From assembly GCA_016098155.1 (NCBI GenBank), contig JAAAJB010000308.1, positions 1 to 41,909 on the forward strand: DNA of 41,909 nucleotides. Direction: 5' to 3'. Source of the stretch: Actinomortierella ambigua (taxonomy: Eukaryota; Mortierellomycota; Mortierellomycetes; Mortierellales; Mortierellaceae). Position numbers and translations under genes: made by a program. Shown here piece by piece: positions 19,957 to 30,456 of this stretch. The number at the start of each line of letters is the position of its first letter. The first letter of the stretch is position 1. The notes beneath the pieces were generated by a model. That model was not told where the DNA came from. It saw only the letters and a program-made list of their open reading frames with translations, and searched no databases.

Positions 19957-21602
19957 ACGTTTTCTTAATGAATAGAGCATACCTGCTTGTCACCTCTCAG
20001 CTGAAAAGTGATAACAGATGGTGTGGGTTGGTGGGGCGTGAATAGACCCCACTCTCGTTGTCTTTGTCGTCGTCGCCCCTGAAGCCTTCTGCAGACACTC
20101 CCCCTTCCCTCTTTTGTGACGACCACGTCGATTGTTCGTGGTATGACTCCTTTGAAGGTACCATATCTCTCAGCAAGATGGATTATGGCGACATACATGA
20201 AATGTTGGCCAGCCTTGACACTTGGCACACTGCTGGAGTGCTGAGCTGGGATGAGAGGGTGGGGCAGCGGTACCCTTTTCCCTTTTGTCAGGCTGTGTTG
20301 GATAGCTAGAGAAGACAGGCATCCTATGCCACTTTGGCTAAGCGTGATCATGCAGATATGCCAAGTCGGTGTTAGAGTACGTCGAGAGTGAGTGGTATTG
20401 GGCCGAGGGGAGGAAGGGGCGAGACATTTAGGACCGTTTGAGTCGACACTTTGAAAAAATCTCGCCTGGGGAACCCAAGCGAGGGGGAGGGAGGAAAAGA
20501 AAATCATTCTCATCTCGCCAACGTGTGTTCAAGTTTGGAATAGCAGCCAATATGTTCTTCTCCTTCTTTCGCCCCCTTTCACATTCCTTCTTCTCCTTCG
20601 CTTGCCCTCATTGCCGCACCACCCCTCGTTCTCCTTTCCTTCCACATCCTCTCTCTCTCTTTCCCCACCCATCCCCGTTTTCTTCCTGACCGACTGACTC
20701 GCCTCTGCTTCGGTTTCAGTTGTCGCCAGTAAAACTTGGAGAAAGGTATTTACCATCTGGACGAGTTATGCCACAATTTGGCACCAGTTACCAGGAGCGC
20801 CTATTCGTCTTGCCTGTGAACCGCAAGGACGTAGGTTCTCCATGTGACGGACGTAACACACCGGACAACGACAGAGATGGTGGATGAGCGGGGGGATCCG
20901 ATGTGGGATAAAACGTTCAGCCGTTCCCTTTGGTGTATTACCCAAAAGAACTCTGATGGTCGGTATGATCGACGACGAAGGATTAACTCGCACCGGGGAA
21001 AGAAGAGGTATAGATATTTCCGTGGACAGTCTTAGCTATGGCAACGAGGAGGACCGTATCCACTCATGCATGGTGTTTGGTATAGCAGGCGAAAAAAAGG
21101 ATGGGTGAGAAAGGCAGTAGGAGAAGAAGGGACGCCGAGAGTGAGGGAGTATGAGAGTAGCAGCACGCGAGAGCGGGATAAAACAGAGGTACAAAGTGTA
21201 CAGTACCGAGCTGTCCATTGTGGTTGACGTGTTGACGCAAACGATAGATGTACCATCTCTGAAGGAGTATTTTTTTTTTTTTTTTTGCGCAGTGTCCACA
21301 ATAGGTTGCGGAGAATGGTGCAAATGGGAGCATTGCTGGTTGTATGTCTTACAAGAGTGCTTGTTTGTTGCTTCGCAGAGTTAAACATATTTCCCTCCGT
21401 CATCGCTACTTTTTCCTTAAAAAGTCTGGCCCCCTCCTCCCCCCTTCCTCATGTCACTGCACTCCTCTCCGAATCTCTCTCCCTATTTTTTTTTCCTTTT
21501 TCCCGTTTTCACCACCTCAACCTTTCCTTTTCTCACCTTTTCTTCCTCGAAAAAAAACGTTCTCTTTGACTCTAGACTTGACATCTCACTTTTTTATTTC
21601 GG
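19957..21602. other. Intergenic, with leader of the ceramide synthase gene
   Basis: No gene is supported between ERG8 and the ceramide synthase. There is a T run near 21270-21286 and a strong C/T-rich promoter/leader at about 21400-21600. Open frames at 20058-20309 (no ATG at its start) and on the minus strand 20513-19965 have no recognisable domain. An RNA gene in 20700-21050 cannot be excluded. Confidence 0.45.
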
Positions 21603-23531
21603 ATGACAAAGGACGCCCAACGGCCTCAGATCTCAGCGCGCGAACGCTCCAATTCGTTTCGACGCAAGGCCAGCATCGACTCTGCCACAGGACAACCTTA
21701 CCACTATGACCACAGGCGCACCTCCCACCATGACCCAACTCGTGGACGTGATCCAACACCACCACCTTCCATACCGCACAAGGATCGCACCTCCTTGGCG
21801 ACTCTGATCACGCAATACCAACTGGAAGGATCCGCCACCATCGTCCTGGCCATGCTCGGGGCCCATATCCTACTCACTTCGCTCGCCGCACACAATGTGT
21901 CCTGGACATCCATCGACTGGGTCGGCCACCTGACGGCTCTAATCCCGCCGTTCTTGTGGACGAATTCTTTCAAAGGCAGTAGTGACCCACATCCGCTGTC
22001 GTCTCCTTCCTCCTCCTCGGCGTCGTCGCTCTCTTGGATCGCCAAGGCGTTCACGCTGCAATACGAGAGACCCGTGGTCAACCCGGCAACGGGCGTGTTG
22101 GAAAAAGTAGAGTATGGCAAGGGCTGGGACGACGCGTACATGGTGCTGCTATGGATCCTGATCTGGACAGGCGTGCGCGAATGGGTCATGACCCGGTGCC
22201 TCATCCCTCTCGGCCGGTATTTCAAGGTGGGCGAGCCCCCCGTCAATGTTGGCAAGAGAACGAAAGATGAAAATGAGGCCAAGGCCATGAGGAAGGGAGG
22301 CGGTGGGAAAAAGCAAACGACCCAGTCAAGCAGTCGCACGGCTAGAAGGGCGAAGGACGAGCATATTCGACAAGGCAAGCTGCTTCGATTTGCTGAGCAA
22401 GGTAAAGCGTGCATGTTAGGGAAGAGGGGGAGGAGAGACAGGGGGAGGGTGTGCGAGAAGGGGGGGAAGGGGGATGCACTTGAGCTTGGACCCTCAAGAT
22501 TTTTTCAAGTGGCGCCTAATTCCCCCCCTTCCTTCCTCCGCCTGCTGGAGAAACAGAGTCCCGATTTTCCGTTCTCAAAATCACACACACAAAAACGGAC
22601 CCTGCGTTGATGACATTTCTAAACCTTTTTTTTTCTTTTTTGATCTTCGACCAAAAAAGGCTGGCTGGTGCTGTACGATGGCTGCATGTGGACATTCGGC
22701 ATGATCCAGCTGTACCACGCACCCTATTGGGGTAACACAAAGCATTTCTGGCTCGACTACCCCAAGACTCACCTCAGCGCAACCTTCAAATGGTACTATC
22801 TTATTCAGCTGGCGTTCTGGCTGCAGCAATTGTTCTTGGCTTTGGTCGGGATTGAGAAGCGGCGGAAGGACTTTGCCGAGTTTTTGGTCCATCACATCAT
22901 CACCTGTCTGCTCGTCAGCTTCAGCTACAGTTTCAACCTGACTTCGATCGGCCATGCCGTGCTGTGTGCGATGGATTTCAGCGACATTGTGCTCTCGGCC
23001 TGCAAGATGCTCAAGTACATGCATAAGGACCAGATCGCCGACGTTGGATTTGTCATTTTCGTCATTACTTGGATTGCGTCGCGACATTACTACTATGGCT
23101 TAATCATTTACTCGGCTTGGACGGAGCCCATGGTCTATGCCAAAATGGGATGGGATCCGTCCAGGGGCATGTACTTTACGGAGAATGTCCTTAATGGCTT
23201 CCTGTTCTTGTTAATAGCACTGTATGCGGTTCTCATCTTTTGGCTGATACTCATCTTCCGCGTCGTCATCAAGGTCCTCAAGGGCGAAAACAGCGAGGAT
23301 GTCCGGAGCGAGGATGAGGCGGAAGAGGAGGAAGTAGAAGTGGCTGATCCAACTGGCAACATCGAAGAGGAGGAGGAAGACGAGATGGATGTCGAGGACA
23401 TGGAGGAGGTGACATTTGAGGTCACCAAGACGATCCCATATGCCCCTGTAGACCCTTCCGCAGACCTACCCCAGGGTATCAAACTGCGCAGCAGCTACAA
23501 CACCCAAGACGAACCATTGCGATCGGCATAG
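21603..23531 (+). CDS. LAG1: Ceramide synthase, LAG1/LAC1 type (TLC domain)
   Basis: This ER membrane enzyme N-acylates sphingoid bases to make (dihydro)ceramide. Two exons give 556 residues: 21603-22401 and 22660-23531, with a 258-bp intron (GTAAAG..AAG). The cytosolic N-terminus is basic and S-rich (about 1-70). A transmembrane segment follows near 75-100 and another near 185-205. The TLC domain spans about 268-480 and has the Lag1 motif FAEFLVHHIITCLLVSFSY with the catalytic-type His pair at 344-345, then AMDFSDIVLSACKMLKY. The tail is strongly acidic (E/D-rich, about 490-530), as in fungal Lag1-type proteins. A K/R/G-rich insert (about 215-260) sits just before the splice. The name is by family; LAG1 and LAC1 paralogues cannot be separated here. 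Confidence 0.93.
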
Positions 23532-24122
23532 AAGGATGGCTATATCTTTTTTTTTCTTTTTTTTTTCGACCTCATAATGTATAATTTTCTTGGCTACTTT
23601 GATCCCAGGCTACACGCTCATGTTATTGTTTGGCACGGTGGTGATAATGGCAGGAGTGTCCTCTCAAAACGACTTGATGGATCTTGTTCATCGCTGATTC
23701 TTCGAGGCAGGACCGGTTGACTGAAGACTATCTCGACTAGCCCAACTGGGAGGCTCCATTCTGCCAAGCAGCGATGGTTCGACCCTTTTGAGAGTAGATT
23801 TTTTTTTCAAGCCATCAGACGCTGGTATTATCATGGCGGGCAAATTGAGCAGACATCGGTCTACCTACCTGCTGCGCAGACCCGCGGTATGCGTGAAAGT
23901 TTCTCCTTCATTAAATGGTCGAGGACACTTTTGCTTCTGCACCAAGCGTACGACTCGACTGTACCCATGTAGTGTATGAGTTGCTACATTTGCTACATTC
24001 CATAATGGATACTTGACTGTACCTATAGACGCGTATGATATCTAGTTTATTATGTTTCATGGTATTCAGCGCCGATTAAGATAAAACAAGAATGTCCGAG
24101 AGAGGAATGAGAAATCTCTCCT
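23532..24122. other. Convergent 3' intergenic region
   Basis: T-rich tracts (23548-23568) follow the ceramide synthase stop. No gene is supported up to the hemerythrin gene, which converges from the right. Confidence 0.5.
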
Positions 24123-24641
24123 TTATCTCATCCAAGGGAATGCTCGTCGCATGTCTCGCTCCGTGGGCCAAAACTTGATGGTCTCGTCTGGATGACTGAG
24201 GACCTCTTCATCCGTCAAGTGGGGGAGAACGATGTCGCTCAAGTTCTCCAACTGCTCCATCAAGGGTTGTTTTAGGTTCTTCTCAAACAACGCCTGCGAG
24301 CTGTCCTCGCCGACGATGTTCTTGTTGCTACTGTTCACAGTTTTGATGCCTTCTTTGGCGAGGGCACGACACCGGTCGAGGGTCGAGAAGAGCGACTTGT
24401 GCGAATGGTCCCAATGCGAAATGTCTGTCACCAGCTTGAAGGATGGGAAGATGACCGCCTCTTCCAAATCGTGGTGCCCCTCGAGGTGGTCGCAAAACTG
24501 GAGGACGTGCATGCATACGGTCCTAATAGCAATGGGCTGCGTTACTGTCGGCAGCGTCTTGCGGACCGAGCGCAGCTCGCGGCGTAGGTTGTCGTGAATG
24601 GCCACCAGGTGGCGATAGTAGTAGGTGTGAAATGCAGACAT
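24123..24641 (-). CDS. Hemerythrin-like (HHE) domain protein
   Basis: This is a single exon of 172 residues starting at ATG 24641 (MSAFHTYYYRHLV). The frame is open 19 codons further up, but only from a TTG. The His/Glu spacing fits the HHE cation-binding fold: RHLVAIHDNLRREL (about 10-23), then CDHLEGHHDLEEAVIFPS (about 48-65), DISHWDHSHKSLF (about 70-82) and a late helix with LPHLTDEE. The ligand set (H, H..E, H, H) could hold a di-iron or other metal centre. Fungal members are mostly uncharacterised; O2, NO or metal binding is possible but unproven. There is no signal peptide, so it is probably cytosolic. It is convergent with the ceramide synthase. Confidence 0.85.
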   Translation of the reverse strand: MSAFHTYYYRHLVAIHDNLRRELRSVRKTLPTVTQPIAIRTVCMHVLQFCDHLEGHHDLEEAVIFPSFKLVTDISHWDHSHKSLFSTLDRCRALAKEGIKTVNSSNKNIVGEDSSQALFEKNLKQPLMEQLENLSDIVLPHLTDEEVLSHPDETIKFWPTERDMRRAFPWMR

Positions 24642-25032
24642 GGGCAGAGCTGAGGTTGGAGATGAGGAGGAGAGTGGGGAATATGGCTCCAATAGCAAAC
24701 GAAGGAAACTTTGGAGTGGAAATGTGGGAGAGGGGTAAGAGAGTGAAAGAGGAGAGATGTATTGCTGCCCTGCTGTTGGTGGAATTTCGGAGAAATCGAT
24801 TGCTTATGTGAGATCTTGGGTAAAACTGATATGACTAAGCCACAGTAATGGTGGCGTTATCTCTGGGCTCCTGCAGGCCTGGGCTTGTTGCACGCGTCAA
24901 CAGCTGTTGTATTCAGAGAAGCGCTTTCTTCACGTTATCTCGTTCAATTCGGCACAAAGACTGCCTGCACAGCACTTTATCCCTTCTTTCTATGCAAGTT
25001 TGTGGGTTCCTGACCTCCCTGTCGGTGCTCGC

Positions 25033-25052
25033 TTTTTTTTTTTTTTTTTTTT
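25033..25052. repeat. Poly-T tract directly before the gap
   Basis: Twenty T bases run straight into the Ns, so assembly probably failed at the homopolymer. Confidence 0.9.
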
Positions 25053-25082
25053 NNNNNNNNNNNNNNNNNNNNNNNNNNNNNN
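25053..25082. other. Assembly gap, 30 N
   Basis: The true length is unknown. Continuity between the hemerythrin gene and the Crypton-like gene is not proven by this sequence. Confidence 0.99.
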
Positions 25083-25126
25083 CATTGGTCTACATACTGC
25101 CTCTCTATCTCTCTATCTCTCAATGT

Positions 25127-27646
25127 CTAAAGGTCCATATCTTCATCAGAGACATCAAAAGTGTCCTCTGAAGCCATGGTAGAGGCTGAAGACTCTCTAT
25201 TGAGCCGTCGCATTGCAACACGCTCGGCCACACGTCGCTCCTTTCGCTTCTTGCGAATAGCCAGAATGAGTGCTTTGAGGTTGTGGATCGTGGCACTGTA
25301 CAGCCTTGTAAACTCTTGCTCGTTATAGCCACATCGCTCATACTCCATGGCAATGATCTTGCGCTGGGCGTAAAGAGAGGAGTTCGCCCCTCCGCGCATT
25401 GCTGTAGTCCAGTCCTTGAGGGGAATGGTGAGGCCTTTACTTGGGTCGCCATTCGTCCACTGCTCGTAGACCTCTTTCCATGTTTTAGCGCTTGGGATCT
25501 TTGGCTTTGATACCGCTTGCTCGAGCAGCATGTGGTGCCGCTGATCCACTGCCTCTCGCTGTCGTTGCTGATATGCAACATTCTGAGGAAAAGCTGGGAT
25601 AGCAACAGAGGATCCGGCGCTAGGCATGTCCAAGGATTGTGTGCCTGACAGACCAAAAGGCTGAGGTGATCCAAGGCTGAAGGGAGGCGCCATTTGACCA
25701 GCGGCGAAGGGAGGCGTCGATGGCAAGGCTGGCGCAGGGGCGGTACTTGGGATCTGCTGACCGTGGGTTGCTTGAAGAGAGGACGCGATGTGATGGAGCT
25801 GTGCCTGCATTTGAGCGACCGCTTCCGTCAACTGGGCAAGGGTTCTCGACATCTGAACGATCGACTTGTTTTGCTCGTGTATGTGTGCCACAGTAGCGGG
25901 CTTGTCGGCGTCATCAGCACCCATAAACAAGGTCTGCCGATGGGCCCTTCGGTCTGGCGACATTATGTCACTGTAGCCCGATTCGTAGTGGTGCATCTCG
26001 TCGAGAAGGTACCTGGTGATAACGCCAACGTCCTCTTTCTCTGACCAGCCTCCCCACCACCTGACAGCCTTGAGCGACCACTTCTCCTTTGCGAACATGA
26101 AGCGGTGCTGAGCTCCTCCACGACGGAAGCAATGAGTCGTGAAGTTGCCTCCAGGTTTGTTGTCAAGAATACCAGACTTTGTCGCGAAATAGGTAAGCCA
26201 TTTCTGGATGGTCTGAGGGGTGTGCTCCTGGGTGACGTTAAAGCGACCTTGCCTGTCAATGGTGGGGAAGATGAGATCCTCGGCTGCAACGGGACGCTTC
26301 ACACAGTTCATGTAGTAAGACTGATAGAACTTGAGCCATGCTGACAGTCTTCGATAACAACAGATCTCCGGCTCTTCAGGCGTTGGGTGCACCTCATACC
26401 GGATGACTGTACAGCAAGGGGTTGATCAGGGGAGTGGAAAAGAGAGGAGGGGGAGCGGAGGTGAAGACAGTAGGGTCACAGAGGAGTAATGGAGGAGCAA
26501 TACAAGAAAGAAAGAGAGAGATGGGTGACAAAAAATCGGTGAGGAATGGGGTCAAAACAAAGGGGAAACAGCCACATGTACAAAAGATCAGAACGCGTGC
26601 ACGCGCGTTTTAATTTACACGACTTACACTCATCTTTGTTGTCTTGGTTCGTTTTTCTCCAAACCAGTGTGAGAACCATGAAAGGACTCCCTCCTGAGGT
26701 GTGGTGACCAGTAGAGATGTTCCAGGCCTTGAGACTGGTGAGTTCATTGATTCTACAACAAGAAAAATGATGGTGTAATGAATATTAATGGTGTCTTGTT
26801 ACAGATCGCGTTCAAGTGAGATACAAACACGATGGATATTTGCTTGCAAGCCTCAAGAAAAATGAGGAGTGTCGCTTACCTAGCCCACATGTAGAATGCT
26901 GTTGAAGCGAACGCTTGAAAGAGGAGACAGAAGGCCTCTCCGTGAATTGTCTTCACATCATCTCGATCGAGGTAGGTCAACAACCGTACCATGTCCTCGT
27001 AGGAAATGGCAAGACCCTGCCTGAGGACGTTCTCTTTGTTGTACCGCTTCTTGAGTGCTGACATATAGTCATCAATGCTTTTCTCCAAGACAGGATTGCC
27101 TCGCCACTGACTGGTTGCCAGATCGAATTGCCACGGCTCATTGAGACAATTGAATTTGGTACGGTAGTGCATCTTCATTGCACTTCTGATCGTTTCTGCC
27201 GTCTTGAACGACACAGCTGACTTCCCTTCGCTAAGATCGACGTCCTTCTCGCACTTGAACGCCAGGTAAGACAACAAGACTTTGGGTACGTTGGGACTGA
27301 CACTTTCAAACACTCCAGCACATCCAATGTCGACTGCGTATTTCTTGGCTTGATTGATGTAACTGCTGTATTTCGACATCGTGGAGGTCGCGTATCGATA
27401 CGCCGCTGTCGTCGTATCTCCAGCCGTCAATAGCTGCTCAATAAGCTCGTTCCCTTCGTTGAGATGAAGTTGCGTGTCTCCAGAAGAGGCTGAAAAAGAT
27501 GTTACATCGGCAGAGGACAAGTGAACATCATTGGTCGTCGACGAAGGTGAGCCATTCTCTTGAGAGATCACGCCAGCCGCCTTATCGGCCCCAGGCAGCT
27601 GGCTACCGGGGCTATCAGAGGCACTTTGGATGGATGCAGCCATCAT
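25127..27646 (-). mobile_element. Crypton-type tyrosine recombinase with GCR1_C DNA-binding tail
   Basis: Three exons give 723 residues: 27646-26880, 26752-26628 and 26406-25127, with introns GTAAGC..TAG and GTAAGT..CAG. All phases close with no internal stop. Residues 1-75 are S/T-rich. A SAM-like core-binding part follows (YATSTMSKYSSYINQAKKY). The first splice rebuilds box I, MWARINELTSLKAW, with catalytic Arg256. Box II is THCFRRGGAQ (His389, Arg392), then GGW and the candidate nucleophile Tyr430 in VITRYLLDEM. A Q-rich linker leads to a GCR1_C-like domain (about 600-685: WKEVYEQWTNGDPSKGL, then YAQRKIIAMEYERCGYNEQE). The recombinase plus GCR1_C order is that of fungal Crypton DNA transposons. 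It looks intact and possibly active. I found no element ends. Confidence 0.88.
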
Positions 27647-28104
27647 AGCAGTGGCAGCAACAAGGAAAGAAGGAGAAAGGCAATAAAAGCCAAGGAATGG
27701 CGGGAAATGGTGGAAAATAGTGGGGGAATAGGTGGAAATCGCTGGAGGGCGGGCGCACTACGGGCGCATTTTATAGTTTGAAAGCGGACAACAAATGCTA
27801 CATACTTGATTGATAACAAACTTCGTTTTCAATGTGACAGAGTAGAGAATAGTGTTTTGTACAAAATTTGCCCCACCTGCTTTGGAAAGCACTCTGTGCA
27901 AAGAGCATGCAGTTGGACTTTCAACGAAGCACTCTCACCCTTTCCCTCGTTCAAACGCGGGTGATAGGGAAAGGGGAAAGGGGAAAATTGATCCAGTTGT
28001 GATTGGCTGATCATTCCTAGGACAAAATTAGCCAATAGAGTTGCCAGAACCATTGGCCATGTCCCTTGTTCTCATGACCCGAATTCCTCAATCACAAACT
28101 CTCC
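27647..28104. promoter_or_regulatory. Divergent promoter region between recombinase and Myb-like genes
   Basis: The 458 bp separate two outward-facing starts. Both proteins begin with an MAAS-like sequence. I see no clear TATA box or inverted repeat. Confidence 0.4.
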
Positions 28105-29994
28105 ATGGCTGCATCGCCTGCCCCCTCTGATCCCCCTTCCCCTGTAGCCCGGCTCCATCACAACCAGCCACAACATCAGCAGCAGAATTTTGTCATCGGC
28201 AACTACCAGCAGTCTCTATTCTCAACAGGCATTGAGCAACGTCCACAACGGCACCCACACCAACACCCCCAGCAACACCCACCGCAACACCAACACCCAC
28301 ATCAGCTTCCACAACAATACCAACTCCAATACCCGCTACAATACCAAAAGCAACACCTGCCCCAGTCAATATTTACCGCCGCCCAACCTTTCGCAAATGC
28401 ATACGTCAGCCTCCGCATTTACACAGGTGCGCCCACACCCTCTCGGCGTGCTGGCTACCTCGCACGCGTCACTGAGGTCCAACCAAGCGCGTCAGATTGC
28501 GCCATCCCCAGTCTTCGGTTCTACAACTGCCTCTAAATCTCCTACTCCACGTCGTCTTGCGCCAGCAGTCGCCCCTGGGCCGAGTGTGCATCATTCAGGA
28601 GGTGGATACGTCGTGCCGTTCTCGCTTCCGGTCGTCGCTACTGGAAAGCGCACCTTCCAGGCTTTGGGAGAACAGGCAGTCTCAGGGGTTGGCTCGCTTC
28701 TGCAGGTTGGCTGCTCTAGTAACTTCACTAACCATGCCAATAAGAAGAGCAGGGTCCGTTCCACCACCAGTACCACTGTGAACACCAGGTCCAACAACAC
28801 AAATAACGCGAATACTACCAATAGTAACAGAGGCAACACTTCTGGCAGCGGCATTGGCACAAGTCAGAACAATAACAACAACAACGACGACGACGACAGT
28901 GACCATAATGGCGACGATCTCCCCATCATCACTCATACCTTAGAGGTGAACGAAGAGGAGGAGGAAGAGGATGAAGATGAAGATGACGATTTTGTGCGCG
29001 AGCAAGAGTCGGACGACGACGATGGACCAGCAAAAAAAATCACTGGCGTGTGGGCGAAGCCAGACGTACAAGTGCTTTTGAAATGGCTTTTCGCTGTTGA
29101 GAACGCCAAACGATACATCAAACCTGGTACGACACCCGGAACGAAACTCATTGACGTGCAGAAGGAAGTCGTGGAAGTGGTCAACGCCTTTATCGCCAGT
29201 CAATCAGAGGAGGAGCAGAGGGAGAAGAAGCTCAAGCCATGGACTCGGGAGACAGTGAAAGCCAAATTTCGGTACATCAAGGATCAGTACGACAAATGCA
29301 TCAAAGTCAGAAAAAAGACAATCAACAACGACACTGACGAACAGACACTTCGGGATGCCAGCGACGATATTTGCCCGTATTTCAGGGAGCTGTCCATGAT
29401 CTTTGGCGCACAACTCGCAAGAAATCACCCACCTCCTCGCGACTCTTCTGACCAAACATCGTTCCTTGCAAATGAACCTGACCTTGAGGAGCGTGATGTT
29501 GGTATGTATCTGGCGTACCTTTGTACCTTAGACATGAAAACCCGTGGCTATATGATGTATTTCTAACCAATAACTCTGCGTTAATCTAATTAGACACTAT
29601 CTCCTCCTCCTCCAAGACTCGAGGCAGCACTCAATCCTTACCATACATAGCGACGGTTATAGAGAAGGTGATGGCCGAGTTCACTGAGGCCATCCGGGGG
29701 GATCAATCTGCTGGTCTCGACGAGGGCCGACGGCGGTTAGAACAGGAGACAAAGTTCCAGAGGGACATGATTGAGCGACAATGGATGGCGATCGACAGGG
29801 AACGACAGGCTCTAGATTCAGAGAAAGAAGAGTGGATGCAAAGGAAGGAGGAGATCAAACTAGACAGGAAGCGCCTTGTAGACGGACTCGCGGACCTCGA
29901 CAGACGGAACATGGATCGTGAAGACTTGATTCGCAAAGTTGCCAAATATGAGACGATCCTGTCCGGGCGCGCAGGTTCAAATTCATTGTTTTGA
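28105..29994 (+). CDS. Myb/SANT-like DNA-binding domain protein with C-terminal coiled coil
   Basis: The model is 28105-28426, 28512-29501 and 29594-29994, 570 residues. The first intron (85 bp, GTGCGC..CAG) is inferred because two long frames overlap and this splice joins them exactly in phase; otherwise the start could be ATG 28397. The second intron (GTATGT..TAG) is clear. Order: Q/H/P-rich N-terminus, N/T/S-rich stretch, acidic run, then a Trp-anchored helical domain (VWAKPDVQVLLKWLFAVENA, then KPWTRETVKAKFRYIKDQYD) of the Myb/SANT-like trihelix type, then a long charged coiled coil (about 460-550). Such proteins are often the second ORF of PIF/Harbinger elements, and a Harbinger-like end lies 50 bp downstream on the other strand. 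A host regulator is the alternative. Confidence 0.7.
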
Positions 29995-30043
29995 CCGTCC
30001 TCGTTGGATTTTTCTCTTCCTCGAGCGCCGCCATAGCGCCCAT

Positions 30044-30372
30044 TCATGTCCTCCATACCTCCTCTCCCGGGCCTGGTTCCTCTTGCTGCCTGCGCTGCTT
30101 GCCATTCATACGTAGAAGATCATCGACGTCAAGAAGCTCTCCGACAACATTTCGCCGCACAAAGTTGTGAAGAGCTGCACAGGCGATAATCCAACTGGGT
30201 GGCCTTGCCCATGTCCCCTCAGGTGCCTGATCTGAATAGGGAGGCTTTGGAATGACTTGGAGGTCATTGACCGCCTGGGTAACAGAGAAGGTATTATGCC
30301 ATCGACGAGATAAAAGACCTTGTGTAGTGTTGATGGGACGTTTGTATATTGATATGTTTTATTTGCATGCAA
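30044..30372 (-). pseudogene. PIF/Harbinger-like DDE transposase, C-terminal remnant
   Basis: One minus-strand frame reads GLLSRRWHNTFSVTQAVNDL, then PSWIIACAALHNFVRR, ending at a TGA at 30046-30044. The GLLxxRW and IIACxALHNFxR words, with this spacing, are the end of the DDE_Tnp_4 nuclease of Harbinger transposases. The upstream part is missing: a stop (TAA) lies near 30365, and the next gene on this strand ends at 30457. The catalytic core is therefore absent. Together with the Myb/SANT-like gene it looks like half of a truncated two-gene Harbinger element. Confidence 0.65.
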
Positions 30373-30456
30373 ATAGGAGCCATGAAACGTTCAGGACCGT
30401 CAAAATGGGTACAGTGTAATTTGGAGGAGAAGAAAAGCAAGGAAACCTCAGCCACA

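Larger units (their letters stand above)
24642..25126. other. Intergenic region containing the assembly gap
   Basis: This is the promoter side of the hemerythrin gene, then unrecognised sequence, then the T run and N gap. Confidence 0.5.

Noticed and set aside
19965..20513. 182-codon minus-strand ORF downstream of ERG8
   Set aside because: Low-complexity translation, no domain and no good promoter; likely chance.
20844..21035. Possible snoRNA or other small RNA
   Set aside because: CTGATG/TGATGG-like words occur, but I could not pair boxes or stems convincingly.
28190..28396. N-terminal extension of the Myb-like protein in the T/N-rich frame
   Set aside because: It has no ATG (begins at a TTG) and overlaps the Q/H-rich frame, which starts with ATG 28105 and joins in phase by an 85-bp intron.
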